The translations under genes and the position numbers were made by a program. A DNA stretch of 64,000 nt, taken from Mucilaginibacter sp. SMC90. Lineage in GTDB: Bacteria > Bacteroidota > Bacteroidia > Sphingobacteriales > Sphingobacteriaceae. Under the pieces are notes generated by a model. The model had not been told where the DNA came from. It did no database searches and saw only the letters and a program-made list of their open reading frames with translations. Of this stretch, positions 30,765-39,066 are shown one piece after another (within the stretch, counting starts at the first letter, position 1; each line of letters begins with the position of its first letter). The stretch is from contig NZ_CP094527.1 in assembly GCF_022811725.1 (NCBI RefSeq), positions 7,006,001 through 7,070,000 on the forward strand. The letters are read 5' to 3'.

Positions 30765-30794
30765 TTGATTGATTTATATTATTAACTATCTTTG
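30765..30794 (+). promoter_or_regulatory. bamD promoter, nearly leaderless
   Basis: TTG at 30765-30767, a 19-base spacer and TATCTTTG at 30787-30794 match the phylum consensus. The ATG of bamD is at 30799, five bases after the -7 box, so the transcript would start at or within a base or two of the start codon. Confidence 0.65.
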
Positions 30795-30798
30795 CAGA

Positions 30799-31725
30799 AT
30801 GTTTAAAAAGCAACTAACGTTATTAGCCAGTGTTTTAGCTATCGTAATTATTACGCTTGGCAGTTGTAAAAGCAAATACGAAAAGTTAAAAGCAAGTAAC
30901 GATTACGCCAAAAAATACCAGGAAGCTATCAAGTACTATAACAAAAAGGACTATAACAAGGCTTTAGGCTTATTTGAGGTACTGGTTGAACGTTACCGTG
31001 GCCGCGAAGGTGCAGAGGATCTTTTTTACTACTATGCGTTTACGTATTACAAACAAAAGGACTACACTTCGGCCAGGTATCACTTTAAAACATTCGCAGA
31101 TAACTACCCTTCAAGCCCGAGGGCTGAGGAGTGCCGCTTCTTTTCGGCTTATTGCTATTACCTTGATTCGCCGATATACTCACTTGATCAGGATAATACA
31201 TTAAAAGCTATCGACGCTTTACAGTTGTTTATTAACCTTTATCCAAAAAGCGACCGTGTAGCAGAAGCCAGCAAGCTGATCCAGAACCTGCGTGATAAAC
31301 TGGAAACAAAAGCTTATGCCAATGCCAAGCTTTATTTAACTATCAGCGATTACCAATCGGCAGTGATTGCGTTTAACAACGCACTACGCGATTACCCTGA
31401 TACCAAATATGGCGAAGAAATGGAATACCTTATTGTTAAGGCGCAATACCAGTATGCTTACCATAGCTTTGAAACTAAACAGGAAGATCGTTTTAACCAG
31501 ACTATTGCCTATGCCGATCAGTTTGCCGAAAAATATCCGAACAGCAAATACCTGCATGAAACACAGACCTATGCAAAAGACAGTCAGCAAGGTATAAAAC
31601 AAGCTCAGCGCCTTATTGCCGAAGCAATGAGCAATAGTAAGCTTGCCAAAAAGCTGGCCACTAAAGATACTGTAACAACAACAGCGCCGTCTGAAAAAAA
31701 TCAGCCGCAAAAAATACCATATTAA
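30799..31725 (+). CDS. bamD: Outer membrane assembly lipoprotein BamD
   Basis: The 308-residue product has a lipoprotein signal (LAIVIITLGSC, lipobox Cys near residue 25) and TPR-like repeats throughout (AIKYYNKKDYNKALGLFEVLVERY, KDYTSARYHFKTFADNYPSSPRAEE, DYQSAVIAFNNALRDYPDTKY), the pattern of BamD/YfiO. BamD is an essential part of the BAM complex that inserts beta-barrel proteins into the outer membrane. The tail is rich in Lys, Thr and Ser and is probably disordered. A TTG at 30769 would give a longer frame but lies in the promoter. rpoZ follows after about 30 bases, an order conserved in the phylum. Confidence 0.9.
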   Translation: MFKKQLTLLASVLAIVIITLGSCKSKYEKLKASNDYAKKYQEAIKYYNKKDYNKALGLFEVLVERYRGREGAEDLFYYYAFTYYKQKDYTSARYHFKTFADNYPSSPRAEECRFFSAYCYYLDSPIYSLDQDNTLKAIDALQLFINLYPKSDRVAEASKLIQNLRDKLETKAYANAKLYLTISDYQSAVIAFNNALRDYPDTKYGEEMEYLIVKAQYQYAYHSFETKQEDRFNQTIAYADQFAEKYPNSKYLHETQTYAKDSQQGIKQAQRLIAEAMSNSKLAKKLATKDTVTTTAPSEKNQPQKIPY

Positions 31726-31756
31726 TTAAGATATATTAAAGAGTTTAAATTAAGAT

Positions 31757-32089
31757 ATGACAGCTAACAACAGTAATAAACCAGCAGCAGCCAGCAGCAC
31801 TGTAACCCGCGATTTACGCGAGCTGGATACCAAAACCGAGAACATCTATGAGTCGCTTGTGATTATGTCAAAAAGGGCTAACCAGATCTCGAACAATATT
31901 AAAGAAGAGCTTCACCAGAAACTTTCTGAGTTTGCATCATCAAATGACAACCTTGAAGAAGTGTTTGAAAACCGTGAGCAAATTGAAATTTCAAAACATT
32001 ACGAAAAACTTCCTAAACCATCATTGGTAGCGGTTCAGGAGTTTTTAGATGGTAAAGTTTACTATCGTAACCCAATTAAAGAAGCATAA
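31757..32089 (+). CDS. rpoZ: RNA polymerase omega subunit (Bacteroidota type)
   Basis: The 110-residue protein has the RNA polymerase Rpb6/omega core (NIYESLVIMSKRANQISNNIKEEL, then PKPSLVAVQEFLDGKVYYR), with the Ser/Thr/Ala-rich N-terminus typical of the Bacteroidota form. It helps fold and stabilise the beta' subunit. Its position between bamD and coaBC is conserved in the phylum. A strong terminator follows within 45-80 bases. Confidence 0.88.
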   Translation: MTANNSNKPAAASSTVTRDLRELDTKTENIYESLVIMSKRANQISNNIKEELHQKLSEFASSNDNLEEVFENREQIEISKHYEKLPKPSLVAVQEFLDGKVYYRNPIKEA

Positions 32090-32130
32090 GCCCCCGGCTC
32101 CCTAAGGGGAGTTTAGGAAACTTATTCATG

Positions 32131-32170
32131 AAATAACAAAAAACTCCCGTATGGGAGTTTTTTGTTATTT
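32131..32170 (+). terminator. Terminator after rpoZ
   Basis: AAAAAACTCCC, a short loop and GGGAGTTTTTTG form a stable hairpin with A and T tracts on both sides, within a longer AAATAACA...TGTTATTT palindrome. It can work on either strand, and separates bamD-rpoZ from coaBC. Confidence 0.85.
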
Positions 32171-32215
32171 TTAACTTTTATAATATAATCATTCCCTCTT
32201 TAGGGGTAGGGGCAT

Positions 32216-33409
32216 ATGAAAAACATTGTTTTGGGAGTTTGCGGAAGTATTGCTGCATACAAATCTGCTTTTTTGGTAAGGCTGCTGGTAAAGGCAGGGG
32301 CTAACGTTAAAGTGGTGATGACTACAGACGCTGCTCATTTTATAACGCCGCTTACCCTTTCAACCCTTTCAAAAAACCCGGTATTGGTTGATTATTTCAA
32401 AGCTGATACCGGCGAATGGAATAATCATGTTGAACTTGGGCTTTGGGCAGATATGATGATCATTGCCCCCGCAACAGCCAATACGCTTGCCAAAATGGCT
32501 AATGGCCTTTGTGATAACTTGCTTAGCGCCGTGTATCTATCGGCCAAATGCCCGGTTTATTTTGCCCCGGCTATGGATCTGGATATGTGGCTGCACCCCG
32601 CTACACGTCAAAATGTAAGCAGGCTGCAATCCTTTGGCAACGTCATGATCTCGCCGGGAAACGGTGAACTGGCCAGTGGCTTGTATGGAGAAGGCCGCAT
32701 GGCCGAGCCTGAAGAGATTGTTACCTTTTTAGAAAACGAATCAAAAAAAAAACTCCTTTTAGCCGGTCATAAAATTCTGGTAACCGCCGGACCAACGTAT
32801 GAGGCTATAGACCCGGTTAGGTTTATCGGCAATCATTCGTCGGGTAAAATGGGATTTGCCATTGCCGATGCGTTGGCGTTGATGGGTGCCGATGTCACTT
32901 TGGTAGCGGGCCCTACTGCACAAATCAGTAAACAACAATCTATAACAAGAGTGGATGTTACTTCTGCAGCGCAAATGCTTGAGGCCTGTCTTTCTGTTTA
33001 TCCCGGCGTTACGGCCTGCATCATGAGTGCCGCCGTAGCTGATTACACCCCTGCGAACGTTGCCAGCCAGAAGATCAAGAAACAGGACGACAGCTTCAAC
33101 ATCGAATTAAAGAAAACCACCGATATATTAAAAACCCTGGGCGAAGCCAAGCGCGAAGGGCAGATATTGGTTGGCTTTGCGCTTGAAACCAACGACGAGG
33201 AAATGAACGCAATAACCAAGTTGCAAAAGAAAAACCTTGATTTTATTGTGCTAAATTCGCTTAACGATGCGGGTGCCGGCTTTGCAGGCGATACCAATAA
33301 AATAACCATTATTGATCGCGACCTCAAAAAAAACACTTTCGACCTGAAAAGTAAGGAAGCAGTAGCCCTCGATATTTGTAATAAAGTTGCCCAACTGATA
33401 AACGGATGA
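32216..33409 (+). CDS. coaBC: Bifunctional phosphopantothenoylcysteine decarboxylase / phosphopantothenate-cysteine ligase
   Basis: The 397-residue enzyme covers both halves of the coenzyme A pathway step. The N-terminal flavoprotein decarboxylase domain (CoaC) shows GSIAAYKS, LWADMMIIAPATANT and PAMDLDMW. The C-terminal synthetase domain (CoaB) shows GPTYEAIDPVRFIGNHSSG and AAVADYTP and KIKK. It turns 4'-phosphopantothenate into 4'-phosphopantetheine in the cytoplasm. It overlaps the next gene by an ATGA. Confidence 0.95.
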   Translation: MKNIVLGVCGSIAAYKSAFLVRLLVKAGANVKVVMTTDAAHFITPLTLSTLSKNPVLVDYFKADTGEWNNHVELGLWADMMIIAPATANTLAKMANGLCDNLLSAVYLSAKCPVYFAPAMDLDMWLHPATRQNVSRLQSFGNVMISPGNGELASGLYGEGRMAEPEEIVTFLENESKKKLLLAGHKILVTAGPTYEAIDPVRFIGNHSSGKMGFAIADALALMGADVTLVAGPTAQISKQQSITRVDVTSAAQMLEACLSVYPGVTACIMSAAVADYTPANVASQKIKKQDDSFNIELKKTTDILKTLGEAKREGQILVGFALETNDEEMNAITKLQKKNLDFIVLNSLNDAGAGFAGDTNKITIIDRDLKKNTFDLKSKEAVALDICNKVAQLING

Positions 33410-34299
33410 AAAAACTGTTGCTCTACACAGTGTCGATGTTTCTTTGCTGCCAGGCGCCTGCTCAGGATCTGAATGCCCGTGTACAGGTGGTATCGCCTAA
33501 AATTCAGGTTGCCAATAAACGTGTATTCCAAACCCTGGAAACTGCCATGAAGGATTTTCTGAATGGCCGTAAATGGAGCGCCGACCCCATTTTGCCGCAG
33601 GAAAGAATTGATTGCAATTTTGTGCTGAACATTACCAACTGGGATGGCAGCAGTAATTTTACCGGCGAACTGCAGGTTCAATCATCACGCCCGATTTTTG
33701 GGTCGTCCTATACCTCCACGCTGTTAAACCTTAATGATAAAGACATCAGCTTTAGCTATACCGAAGGGCAAACCATTGATTATACAGATCAAAACTTTCA
33801 GGGTAACTTAAGCTCCATTATGGCTTTTTATGCCAACGTTATTGTTGGCCTTGATTATGATACCTTTTCGAAATTTGGCGGCACTCCTTATTTTTTGGCC
33901 GCCCAAACGATAGTAACCAACGCGCAAACATCCTCATACAGTGGTTGGAAAGCTTTTGATGGCAACGTAAACAGGTATTGGCTGTCCGAAAACCTGAATA
34001 ATAAATTATATAATCCGCTGCGCAGCTTTTTGTACGACTATCATCGCAATGGCCTCGATATCATGTCGGATAATGTGAGCAAGGGACGTAAAGCTATTGA
34101 TGGCCTTTTGCCCCTGTTACAGCAGATAGACAGACAACGCGTTGGCGCTATGCTCCCCCTTATATTTTATACGGCAAAAAGTGATGAGCTGGTTTCTATT
34201 TACAGCAAGGCCGATAACCAGGAACGGCTAACGGCCATGAACCTCTTTTTACAACTTGATCCTGCCAACGGCAATAAATATCAAACATTGCAAAAATAG
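33406..34299 (+). CDS. DUF4835 / PorD-like exported protein
   Basis: The 297-residue protein has a signal peptide (ending CCQAPAQ) and then the DUF4835 core: NARVQVVSPKIQ at the N terminus of the mature protein, ERIDCNFVLNI, LQVQSSRPIFGSSY and FYANVIVGLDYDTFSKFGG. Database annotation of this family often uses the name PorD, linking it to type IX secretion; I rely on memory for that name. Coupled to coaBC by ATGA, as in many Bacteroidota. In related genomes recN often follows, but here a membrane protein does. Confidence 0.85.
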   Translation: MKKLLLYTVSMFLCCQAPAQDLNARVQVVSPKIQVANKRVFQTLETAMKDFLNGRKWSADPILPQERIDCNFVLNITNWDGSSNFTGELQVQSSRPIFGSSYTSTLLNLNDKDISFSYTEGQTIDYTDQNFQGNLSSIMAFYANVIVGLDYDTFSKFGGTPYFLAAQTIVTNAQTSSYSGWKAFDGNVNRYWLSENLNNKLYNPLRSFLYDYHRNGLDIMSDNVSKGRKAIDGLLPLLQQIDRQRVGAMLPLIFYTAKSDELVSIYSKADNQERLTAMNLFLQLDPANGNKYQTLQK

Positions 34300-34377
34300 G
34301 TAAAGAAGATGTGACTATAGCCATTGTTTATAGGCTTGATATTGATATATTGCCATTGCAACTTTACCTTTATCACA

Positions 34378-34962
34378 ATGAAACTAAACCTCAATCACTG
34401 GAAAACCGCACTTCTTTTTACCCCATTCTTAATTGCTTATTTGCTTAGCCAAACTTTAAATAACACGCTGGCTAACTATAACCGGGTGCATCAGATATCC
34501 AATATTCTTAATGGGCTTAATACTTTTATACTTATTGGTATTCAGGCATATTTACTGATCAGGTTTAATGCTATCGCGATTAAAAGAAATGACTTTTTCA
34601 AGATCAATGCGCTGGTTCCGCTTATTTATGTAGGCGTTTCATTATTGTATACTATCTATTTATCAGTTTTAAAACAAGCGCCACTTACTATAGCACCTGC
34701 ACATGAAGGCCCCGTTAGCCTGGCTCAGATTCCCGGATATGGGATTTTGATCCTGGTACTTGTGCTCCACGCTTTCATTACCTTCTTTTTTATAAATAAT
34801 CAATATGTTTCAAGAGAGATCAGGAAGGTACAGAACCCGGCAGAACAGGGTGCTTTGATCAATGATTTTCTAAATCCTATGCACCTGATTTTAAAAGCAT
34901 CGGTAATTGCCGTGGTTGTAAGTTTTGTGCTTTCAATATTCCATGACCTGTTGAGGTTTTAA
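34378..34962 (+). CDS. Small integral membrane protein
   Basis: From the ATG at 34378 the product has 194 residues with about five hydrophobic helices (near 10-28, 40-62, 76-97, 115-140 and 170-193) and no recognisable domain. The frame is open to 34324, but the additional residues are unlike an N-terminus and include a possible -7 box (TACCTTTA, just before the ATG). Function unknown. Confidence 0.6.
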   Translation: MKLNLNHWKTALLFTPFLIAYLLSQTLNNTLANYNRVHQISNILNGLNTFILIGIQAYLLIRFNAIAIKRNDFFKINALVPLIYVGVSLLYTIYLSVLKQAPLTIAPAHEGPVSLAQIPGYGILILVLVLHAFITFFFINNQYVSREIRKVQNPAEQGALINDFLNPMHLILKASVIAVVVSFVLSIFHDLLRF

Positions 34963-35073
34963 ATCCGGACGAATGCTGAAGATGCATTGACAAAAGAGGG
35001 CTGGCCACGAAGACTCAAGCACAAAGGCTCCATTTTTTAACTTGTCATGGGTAGGTTTAAAGCAGGCTGCCTC

Positions 35074-36744
35074 CTATTCACTAAGCCTGATCAAGTAAAA
35101 ACGATCTAAAGTAGCTGCCCTTTTCTTTTTGATGATAAAGGGCAGGCTCAGGTTTTCGTGAGGAAAATCCTGAAAGGCTTTGATGGTACTATAATTAATT
35201 CCCTTTGCTTTTAACTCAGCTATTACTTTTTCATCAGCAACAATGATTTGATTCTTTAGCGTATCGTTTTTCACGATAGCGTCAACATTGGTATAGGTAG
35301 CCTTGCCTTTGTAGTAAAAATCAAAAGTGTTTGATAAAACTGTAGCGCTAACTTTTTGCTGTGGATAGTTTTGATTTAGATATTCGGCCGCAGAAAGATC
35401 TCCGCGGTAATCAACAATAGTTGGGTAAGCAACTGAAACCAGGTAAGCGTTCACCAGGATAGATACGACGCATGTAAACAAAAATATTGGCTGATAAACT
35501 TGTGTTGGCTTTTTATATATGTAGATGGATAACGCTATAAACCCAGCAATTAACAAAACAAACAGGGGCCAGCATTCGGGCGCGAAGATAAAATTAAGCG
35601 CAATAACAGCTATCAATAAAAGGGCTGTCATTATATATTGCGCGATCTTGAAAAACTTAAACCCGGCACCAGTTTTTAATGAACCAATAAAAACCGCCGT
35701 TATAATAGCAAAAAACGGGAACAGGATATTGGTATAAAAAGGTAGCTGAAACTTGGATGCCGAAAAGATAAGCAGCATCAATACCCCGCCCGAAATACAT
35801 AGATACTCGGGCTGTGCCACACGTTTAACCATTTTCCTGATGGTGGCAAAAAGCGCATAAAACAGGATGATTGCCCAGGGTGCAAAAGCCCAGAGTAAGG
35901 TATGTACAAAAAACAGTTTATCGCCGTGGGTATTGGTGATATAGCCATTATTGTTGAAACGACCGAACTGGCTATCCCATAAAAACCAGTGAATTCCCGA
36001 GATTCCCGTGCGACCAAAAACAACTTTTTCGGGATGAAGATCAAACTGGGTGTATACCGAATAGATTTCGGGTAAGGAAAAAATCACTACCAATATAAAT
36101 GCGAGCAGCCATTTCCAATGGAAAACACCTTTAATATTCCCCTTAAATAAATAATCGCCAATAATTGCAGTCCCAATCGGGATGAGCAGGTAGATACCTT
36201 TGGTCATTACCGCGCAGGCCGTAAATACTGATGCCAGCAATACATCGGCCATGCTGAACTGTTCTTTTACTTTGTAAAAATGATACACTGCCCCCATAAG
36301 CAGGCCCATAATATAAGGTTCGGCACGTACATCGGTATTTGACATTACGCTGTGTTGCGCTGTAAGCAATATCAGGATAGCAATAATGGCTGTTTCATCA
36401 CCATAAAACTTTTTGGCCAATTTATAGGTGTAAACTACCGCCATGAAAAAGAACAACAAAGCAGGCAATTTATAGGCAATGGTATTTACTCCTAAAATTT
36501 TAAAGCTGATGGCAATGGCCCAAAAAGGAAAATGAGGTTTATCAAGCCAGTCGGCACCGTGATACATCAAATCGGTAAAATTGCCGCTTTGCGCTATGTT
36601 CCGGGCCAGGGCCGAATACAAAGCCGGATCATCGGTAAAGAACCGGATGCCAATACCCGCTATATTGAGTACGATGGCCAATAGCAGCACTACTAAGTAA
36701 GGCCGTTTTTGTGATGAAAAAATTGAAGCTGCTGAACTATCCAC
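35074..36744 (-). CDS. Glycosyltransferase family 39 / ArnT-like membrane protein
   Basis: The 556-residue protein has a GT-C layout of about 11-12 helices, with acidic FFTDDPALYSALARN in the first large periplasmic loop, DWLDKPHFPFW and TDVRAEPY, as in PMT_2/ArnT-type enzymes that use polyprenyl-phosphate sugars to modify lipid A or other envelope acceptors. A C-terminal soluble part of about 110 residues lies on the periplasmic side. It follows the GT4 gene on the same strand after 32 bases, so both may work on one envelope glycan. Donor and acceptor are unknown. Confidence 0.85.
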   Translation of the reverse strand: MDSSAASIFSSQKRPYLVVLLLAIVLNIAGIGIRFFTDDPALYSALARNIAQSGNFTDLMYHGADWLDKPHFPFWAIAISFKILGVNTIAYKLPALLFFFMAVVYTYKLAKKFYGDETAIIAILILLTAQHSVMSNTDVRAEPYIMGLLMGAVYHFYKVKEQFSMADVLLASVFTACAVMTKGIYLLIPIGTAIIGDYLFKGNIKGVFHWKWLLAFILVVIFSLPEIYSVYTQFDLHPEKVVFGRTGISGIHWFLWDSQFGRFNNNGYITNTHGDKLFFVHTLLWAFAPWAIILFYALFATIRKMVKRVAQPEYLCISGGVLMLLIFSASKFQLPFYTNILFPFFAIITAVFIGSLKTGAGFKFFKIAQYIMTALLLIAVIALNFIFAPECWPLFVLLIAGFIALSIYIYKKPTQVYQPIFLFTCVVSILVNAYLVSVAYPTIVDYRGDLSAAEYLNQNYPQQKVSATVLSNTFDFYYKGKATYTNVDAIVKNDTLKNQIIVADEKVIAELKAKGINYSTIKAFQDFPHENLSLPFIIKKKRAATLDRFYLIRLSE

Positions 36745-36776
36745 TAAAAATATTTATGCCCAAAAATAGCTGAATT

Positions 36777-37757
36777 TTAATTATTCCACGGCAGGTATTT
36801 GGGCTGATCATTATTGACCAGTTTGGGCTGTTCAGAATTTAACGCCTGCCCTTTTAAAACCCGTTCGTACAGCGTTAGGTACGCATCGGCCATTTTACCG
36901 ATGTTAAAGTTATCAGCCGCATACTCATGACAGTATTTCTTATTAAAGTTTTCAACGTTTTTAAGCCCGGCGGCTAATTCAGATTTACTTGCCGAGAGCA
37001 AGCCAACCTCTGCAGGTACCAGTTCGGGCAATGATCCGTAAGGGGTGCCGAAAACCGGACATCCAAAATAAAGACTTTCAATAATGGCTATCCCGAACGG
37101 TTCATGCCATAATACAGGGAAAAGCAGCGCTTTCGAACTGTTCATCACTACCGATTTTGCTTCGTCCCCTACCATACCCTTAAAACGAACATTTAAGTTA
37201 GGTGTAAAACGCAGTCCCATTTTTAGGTTAAGCCGGGTACCGCCAAGTACTACCAGTTTATTCCCGCTCATGGTAGCTACATCAATAGCACCTTTTACAT
37301 TTTTGATCCGCCAGGCAGCTTTAGCAAGAAAGTGGGTATGGGTACGCTTGTTATTCAGATCGGGAATCTGGTAATCGGCTGTATCAATTGCATTATGTAC
37401 AAACATCGTTGAGCCATGCCTTTGCGCATGATTGGCCGATACAAATACCGAATTAAGATCCAGCTGCACTCCCCCCGGGTTATTATGAACCGTAACTATA
37501 TAAGGCTTTTTAGTAAAACCACTCACCTGGAACTGGAAGTGTACTACATCGATATCATCGGGTACCTGCTGGTTGATGTCTTCAGCTGGATCATAAGTCA
37601 ACACCTTTGCAAACGGACAGCTTGATCCCTCGCCTACCAGGTAAGTGATTTTGTGACCAAGCCTGTTTAACTCGCGGCCAAGCCACCAGATAATACGTTC
37701 GGTACCACCGTATTTAGTTGCCGGGATTGGGGTATTGTTTACGATGAGGATGTTCAT
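36777..37757 (-). CDS. Glycosyltransferase family 4
   Basis: The 326-residue cytosolic protein has a GT-B fold. The N-terminal domain opens ILIVNNTPIPATKYGGTERIIWWL and the C-terminal domain has ALLFPVLWHEPFGIAIIESLYFGCPVFG, containing the E-x7-E nucleotide-sugar motif of GT4 retaining enzymes. The donor is not deducible. It is shorter than many GT4 enzymes (about 370), mainly between the two domains. A TATCTTTG box lies 10 bases before the ATG. Confidence 0.87.
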   Translation of the reverse strand: MNILIVNNTPIPATKYGGTERIIWWLGRELNRLGHKITYLVGEGSSCPFAKVLTYDPAEDINQQVPDDIDVVHFQFQVSGFTKKPYIVTVHNNPGGVQLDLNSVFVSANHAQRHGSTMFVHNAIDTADYQIPDLNNKRTHTHFLAKAAWRIKNVKGAIDVATMSGNKLVVLGGTRLNLKMGLRFTPNLNVRFKGMVGDEAKSVVMNSSKALLFPVLWHEPFGIAIIESLYFGCPVFGTPYGSLPELVPAEVGLLSASKSELAAGLKNVENFNKKYCHEYAADNFNIGKMADAYLTLYERVLKGQALNSEQPKLVNNDQPKYLPWNN

Positions 37758-37767
37758 AGATATTTGG

Positions 37768-37775
37768 CAAAGATA
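37768..37775 (-). promoter_or_regulatory. -7 element TATCTTTG of the GT4 gene
   Basis: On the minus strand TATCTTTG lies 10 bases before the ATG at 37757, leaving a leader of only about five bases. A TTG stands about 24 bases further upstream, slightly wide for a -33 box. Confidence 0.5.
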
Positions 37776-37805
37776 ATATTAGCAGCGGAATGAGTCGTTC
37801 AATAA

Positions 37806-37898
37806 TTGTCTGAACCATGATTTATAGGATTTATGGATTCCCCCGATACTCGAAACTCTAATCCAAACAATCCATAAATCCCATAAATCAAGGTTCAT
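37806..37898. repeat. Imperfect palindrome, TCTGAACC family copy 1
   Basis: TGAACCATGATTTATAGGAT and its following bases are mirrored by AATCCATAAATCCCATAAAT and AAGGTTCA. The right arm includes the stop codon of the carotene hydroxylase gene. A related copy stands at 40510-40628. Confidence 0.75.
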
Positions 37899-38341
37899 TT
37901 CTTAAACCATTTCCTGCTCGCCACCAATAACCCAAACTCTTCCGAGGGGTATTTTTCTGTTGATTTATGATGGATCTTATGCGCCCGGCGAATCCCGGTC
38001 AGGTAGCGGTTATCGCTTTTAAAAGCTTTAAAGCGGTTATGGATAAACCAGTCGTGAAAAATGAAATAGATGGTTCCGTAAATACTTATCCCTGTACCTA
38101 TCCAAAAGTGGTAGTCCAAACTCAAATGACCAACCCACATCAGCCATAAAGCAAAAGTCGCGAAGCCTATGCTAAACAGGTCGTTCAATTCAAACCAGCC
38201 GTGCCTTTGCTGGTGATGGGTTTTGTGGATAAACCACAACGGGCCGTGAAAAAGGTATTTATGCATAGCCCAGGAAATGAGTTCCATCATTGCAATTGTT
38301 GATATCACAATCCCTATGTCTGCCAATGCTTTCATGATCAT
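37895..38341 (-). CDS. crtZ: Beta-carotene hydroxylase (CrtZ-type, fatty acid hydroxylase superfamily)
   Basis: The 148-residue membrane protein has the histidine clusters of the non-haem di-iron hydroxylases in CrtZ order: HKYLFH, HKTHH, HDWFIH and RAHKIHH. CrtZ adds hydroxyl groups to the beta rings of carotenoids, giving zeaxanthin. No other carotenoid gene is nearby. It overlaps the upstream thioredoxin-like gene by ATGA, an unusual partnership. Confidence 0.85.
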   Translation of the reverse strand: MIMKALADIGIVISTIAMMELISWAMHKYLFHGPLWFIHKTHHQQRHGWFELNDLFSIGFATFALWLMWVGHLSLDYHFWIGTGISIYGTIYFIFHDWFIHNRFKAFKSDNRYLTGIRRAHKIHHKSTEKYPSEEFGLLVASRKWFKK

Positions 38342-38958
38342 TTAGCTGCTACGTTCCGCGCTATCAGGTTTTCCATTTTTAGGTTGTTTTCATCTTCGTG
38401 ATCACCATAGCCGGTCTTCTTGAAAATCAGCTTTCCTCGCTTATTGAAGATAATAACCGTTGGATATCCCCTAAAACCAAACTGCCTGTCGGGACATTTG
38501 TTTTTGTCATCAGGCGTATATTTAGCTAAAGTTTTGCCTGTATAAATTTTTTCATTGCAACCGGGTATAAAGTAAACAGGTAGCTTAAAATCCTGCCGCT
38601 TACTAAAATCCTTATACAGCTGCACAAAATTCGCTATCGACTTATCCTGCGCAATAAACCGCTTAACTATGCCGCTATCGGTTTGGCATAATGTTATGAA
38701 ACAAAAATTCTTATTATCCTTGTACTTAGCGTAAAGCTTGTGCAGCATCCCCATCTCGCGAAAACAGGGTGGGCACGGCACAAACCAGCAATCAATGAAC
38801 AACACTTTATTTTGGCCCAATTGCTTTAGGGTTGTATGTTTTCCGCTGATATCATAAACTTCAATATCAGGTACCGATTTGATTTGTTTGGTTCGCGCAT
38901 TAACCGTAAGGCCGATCAAAATTAAAAATGCGAATAAGGAATAGGTTATCACTTTCAT
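38338..38958 (-). CDS. Exported thioredoxin-like (TlpA-type) protein
   Basis: From the ATG at 38958 the product has 206 residues with a signal peptide (MKVITYSLFAFLILIGLTVN) and a thioredoxin fold. The active site is CPPC in DCWFVPCPPCFRE, and the cis-Pro is in RGYPTVIIFN. There is an insert of about 50 residues between them. It is likely a periplasmic disulfide reductase or similar. A GTG at 38976 would lengthen the protein by six residues. It is translationally coupled to crtZ. Confidence 0.82.
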   Translation of the reverse strand: MKVITYSLFAFLILIGLTVNARTKQIKSVPDIEVYDISGKHTTLKQLGQNKVLFIDCWFVPCPPCFREMGMLHKLYAKYKDNKNFCFITLCQTDSGIVKRFIAQDKSIANFVQLYKDFSKRQDFKLPVYFIPGCNEKIYTGKTLAKYTPDDKNKCPDRQFGFRGYPTVIIFNKRGKLIFKKTGYGDHEDENNLKMENLIARNVAAK

Positions 38959-38990
38959 AACAGAAGTATTTACCACTAACTTAAAACTAA

Positions 38991-39020
38991 AAAAGCGGCT
39001 ATCAAATGATAACCGCTTTT
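38991..39020 (-). terminator. Terminator of lpdA
   Basis: On the minus strand AAAAGCGGTTATC, a short loop and GATAGCCGCTTTTTT form a 13-bp hairpin with one G-T pair and a T tract, 47 bases after lpdA. Confidence 0.75.
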
Positions 39021-39066
39021 AAATATTCAAATTAAAAATCCGAAATCGAAAATCCCGATTCCGAAA

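Larger units (their letters stand above)
29538..30798. other. rRNA operon upstream region and gap before bamD
   Basis: From 29538 to about 30180 the sequence is the leader and promoter region of the rRNA operon, with three promoters described separately. From 30180 to 30760 it is AT-rich and shows no convincing gene; a 75-codon minus-strand frame (30354-30581) has no recognisable features. The bamD promoter lies at the right end. Confidence 0.7.
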
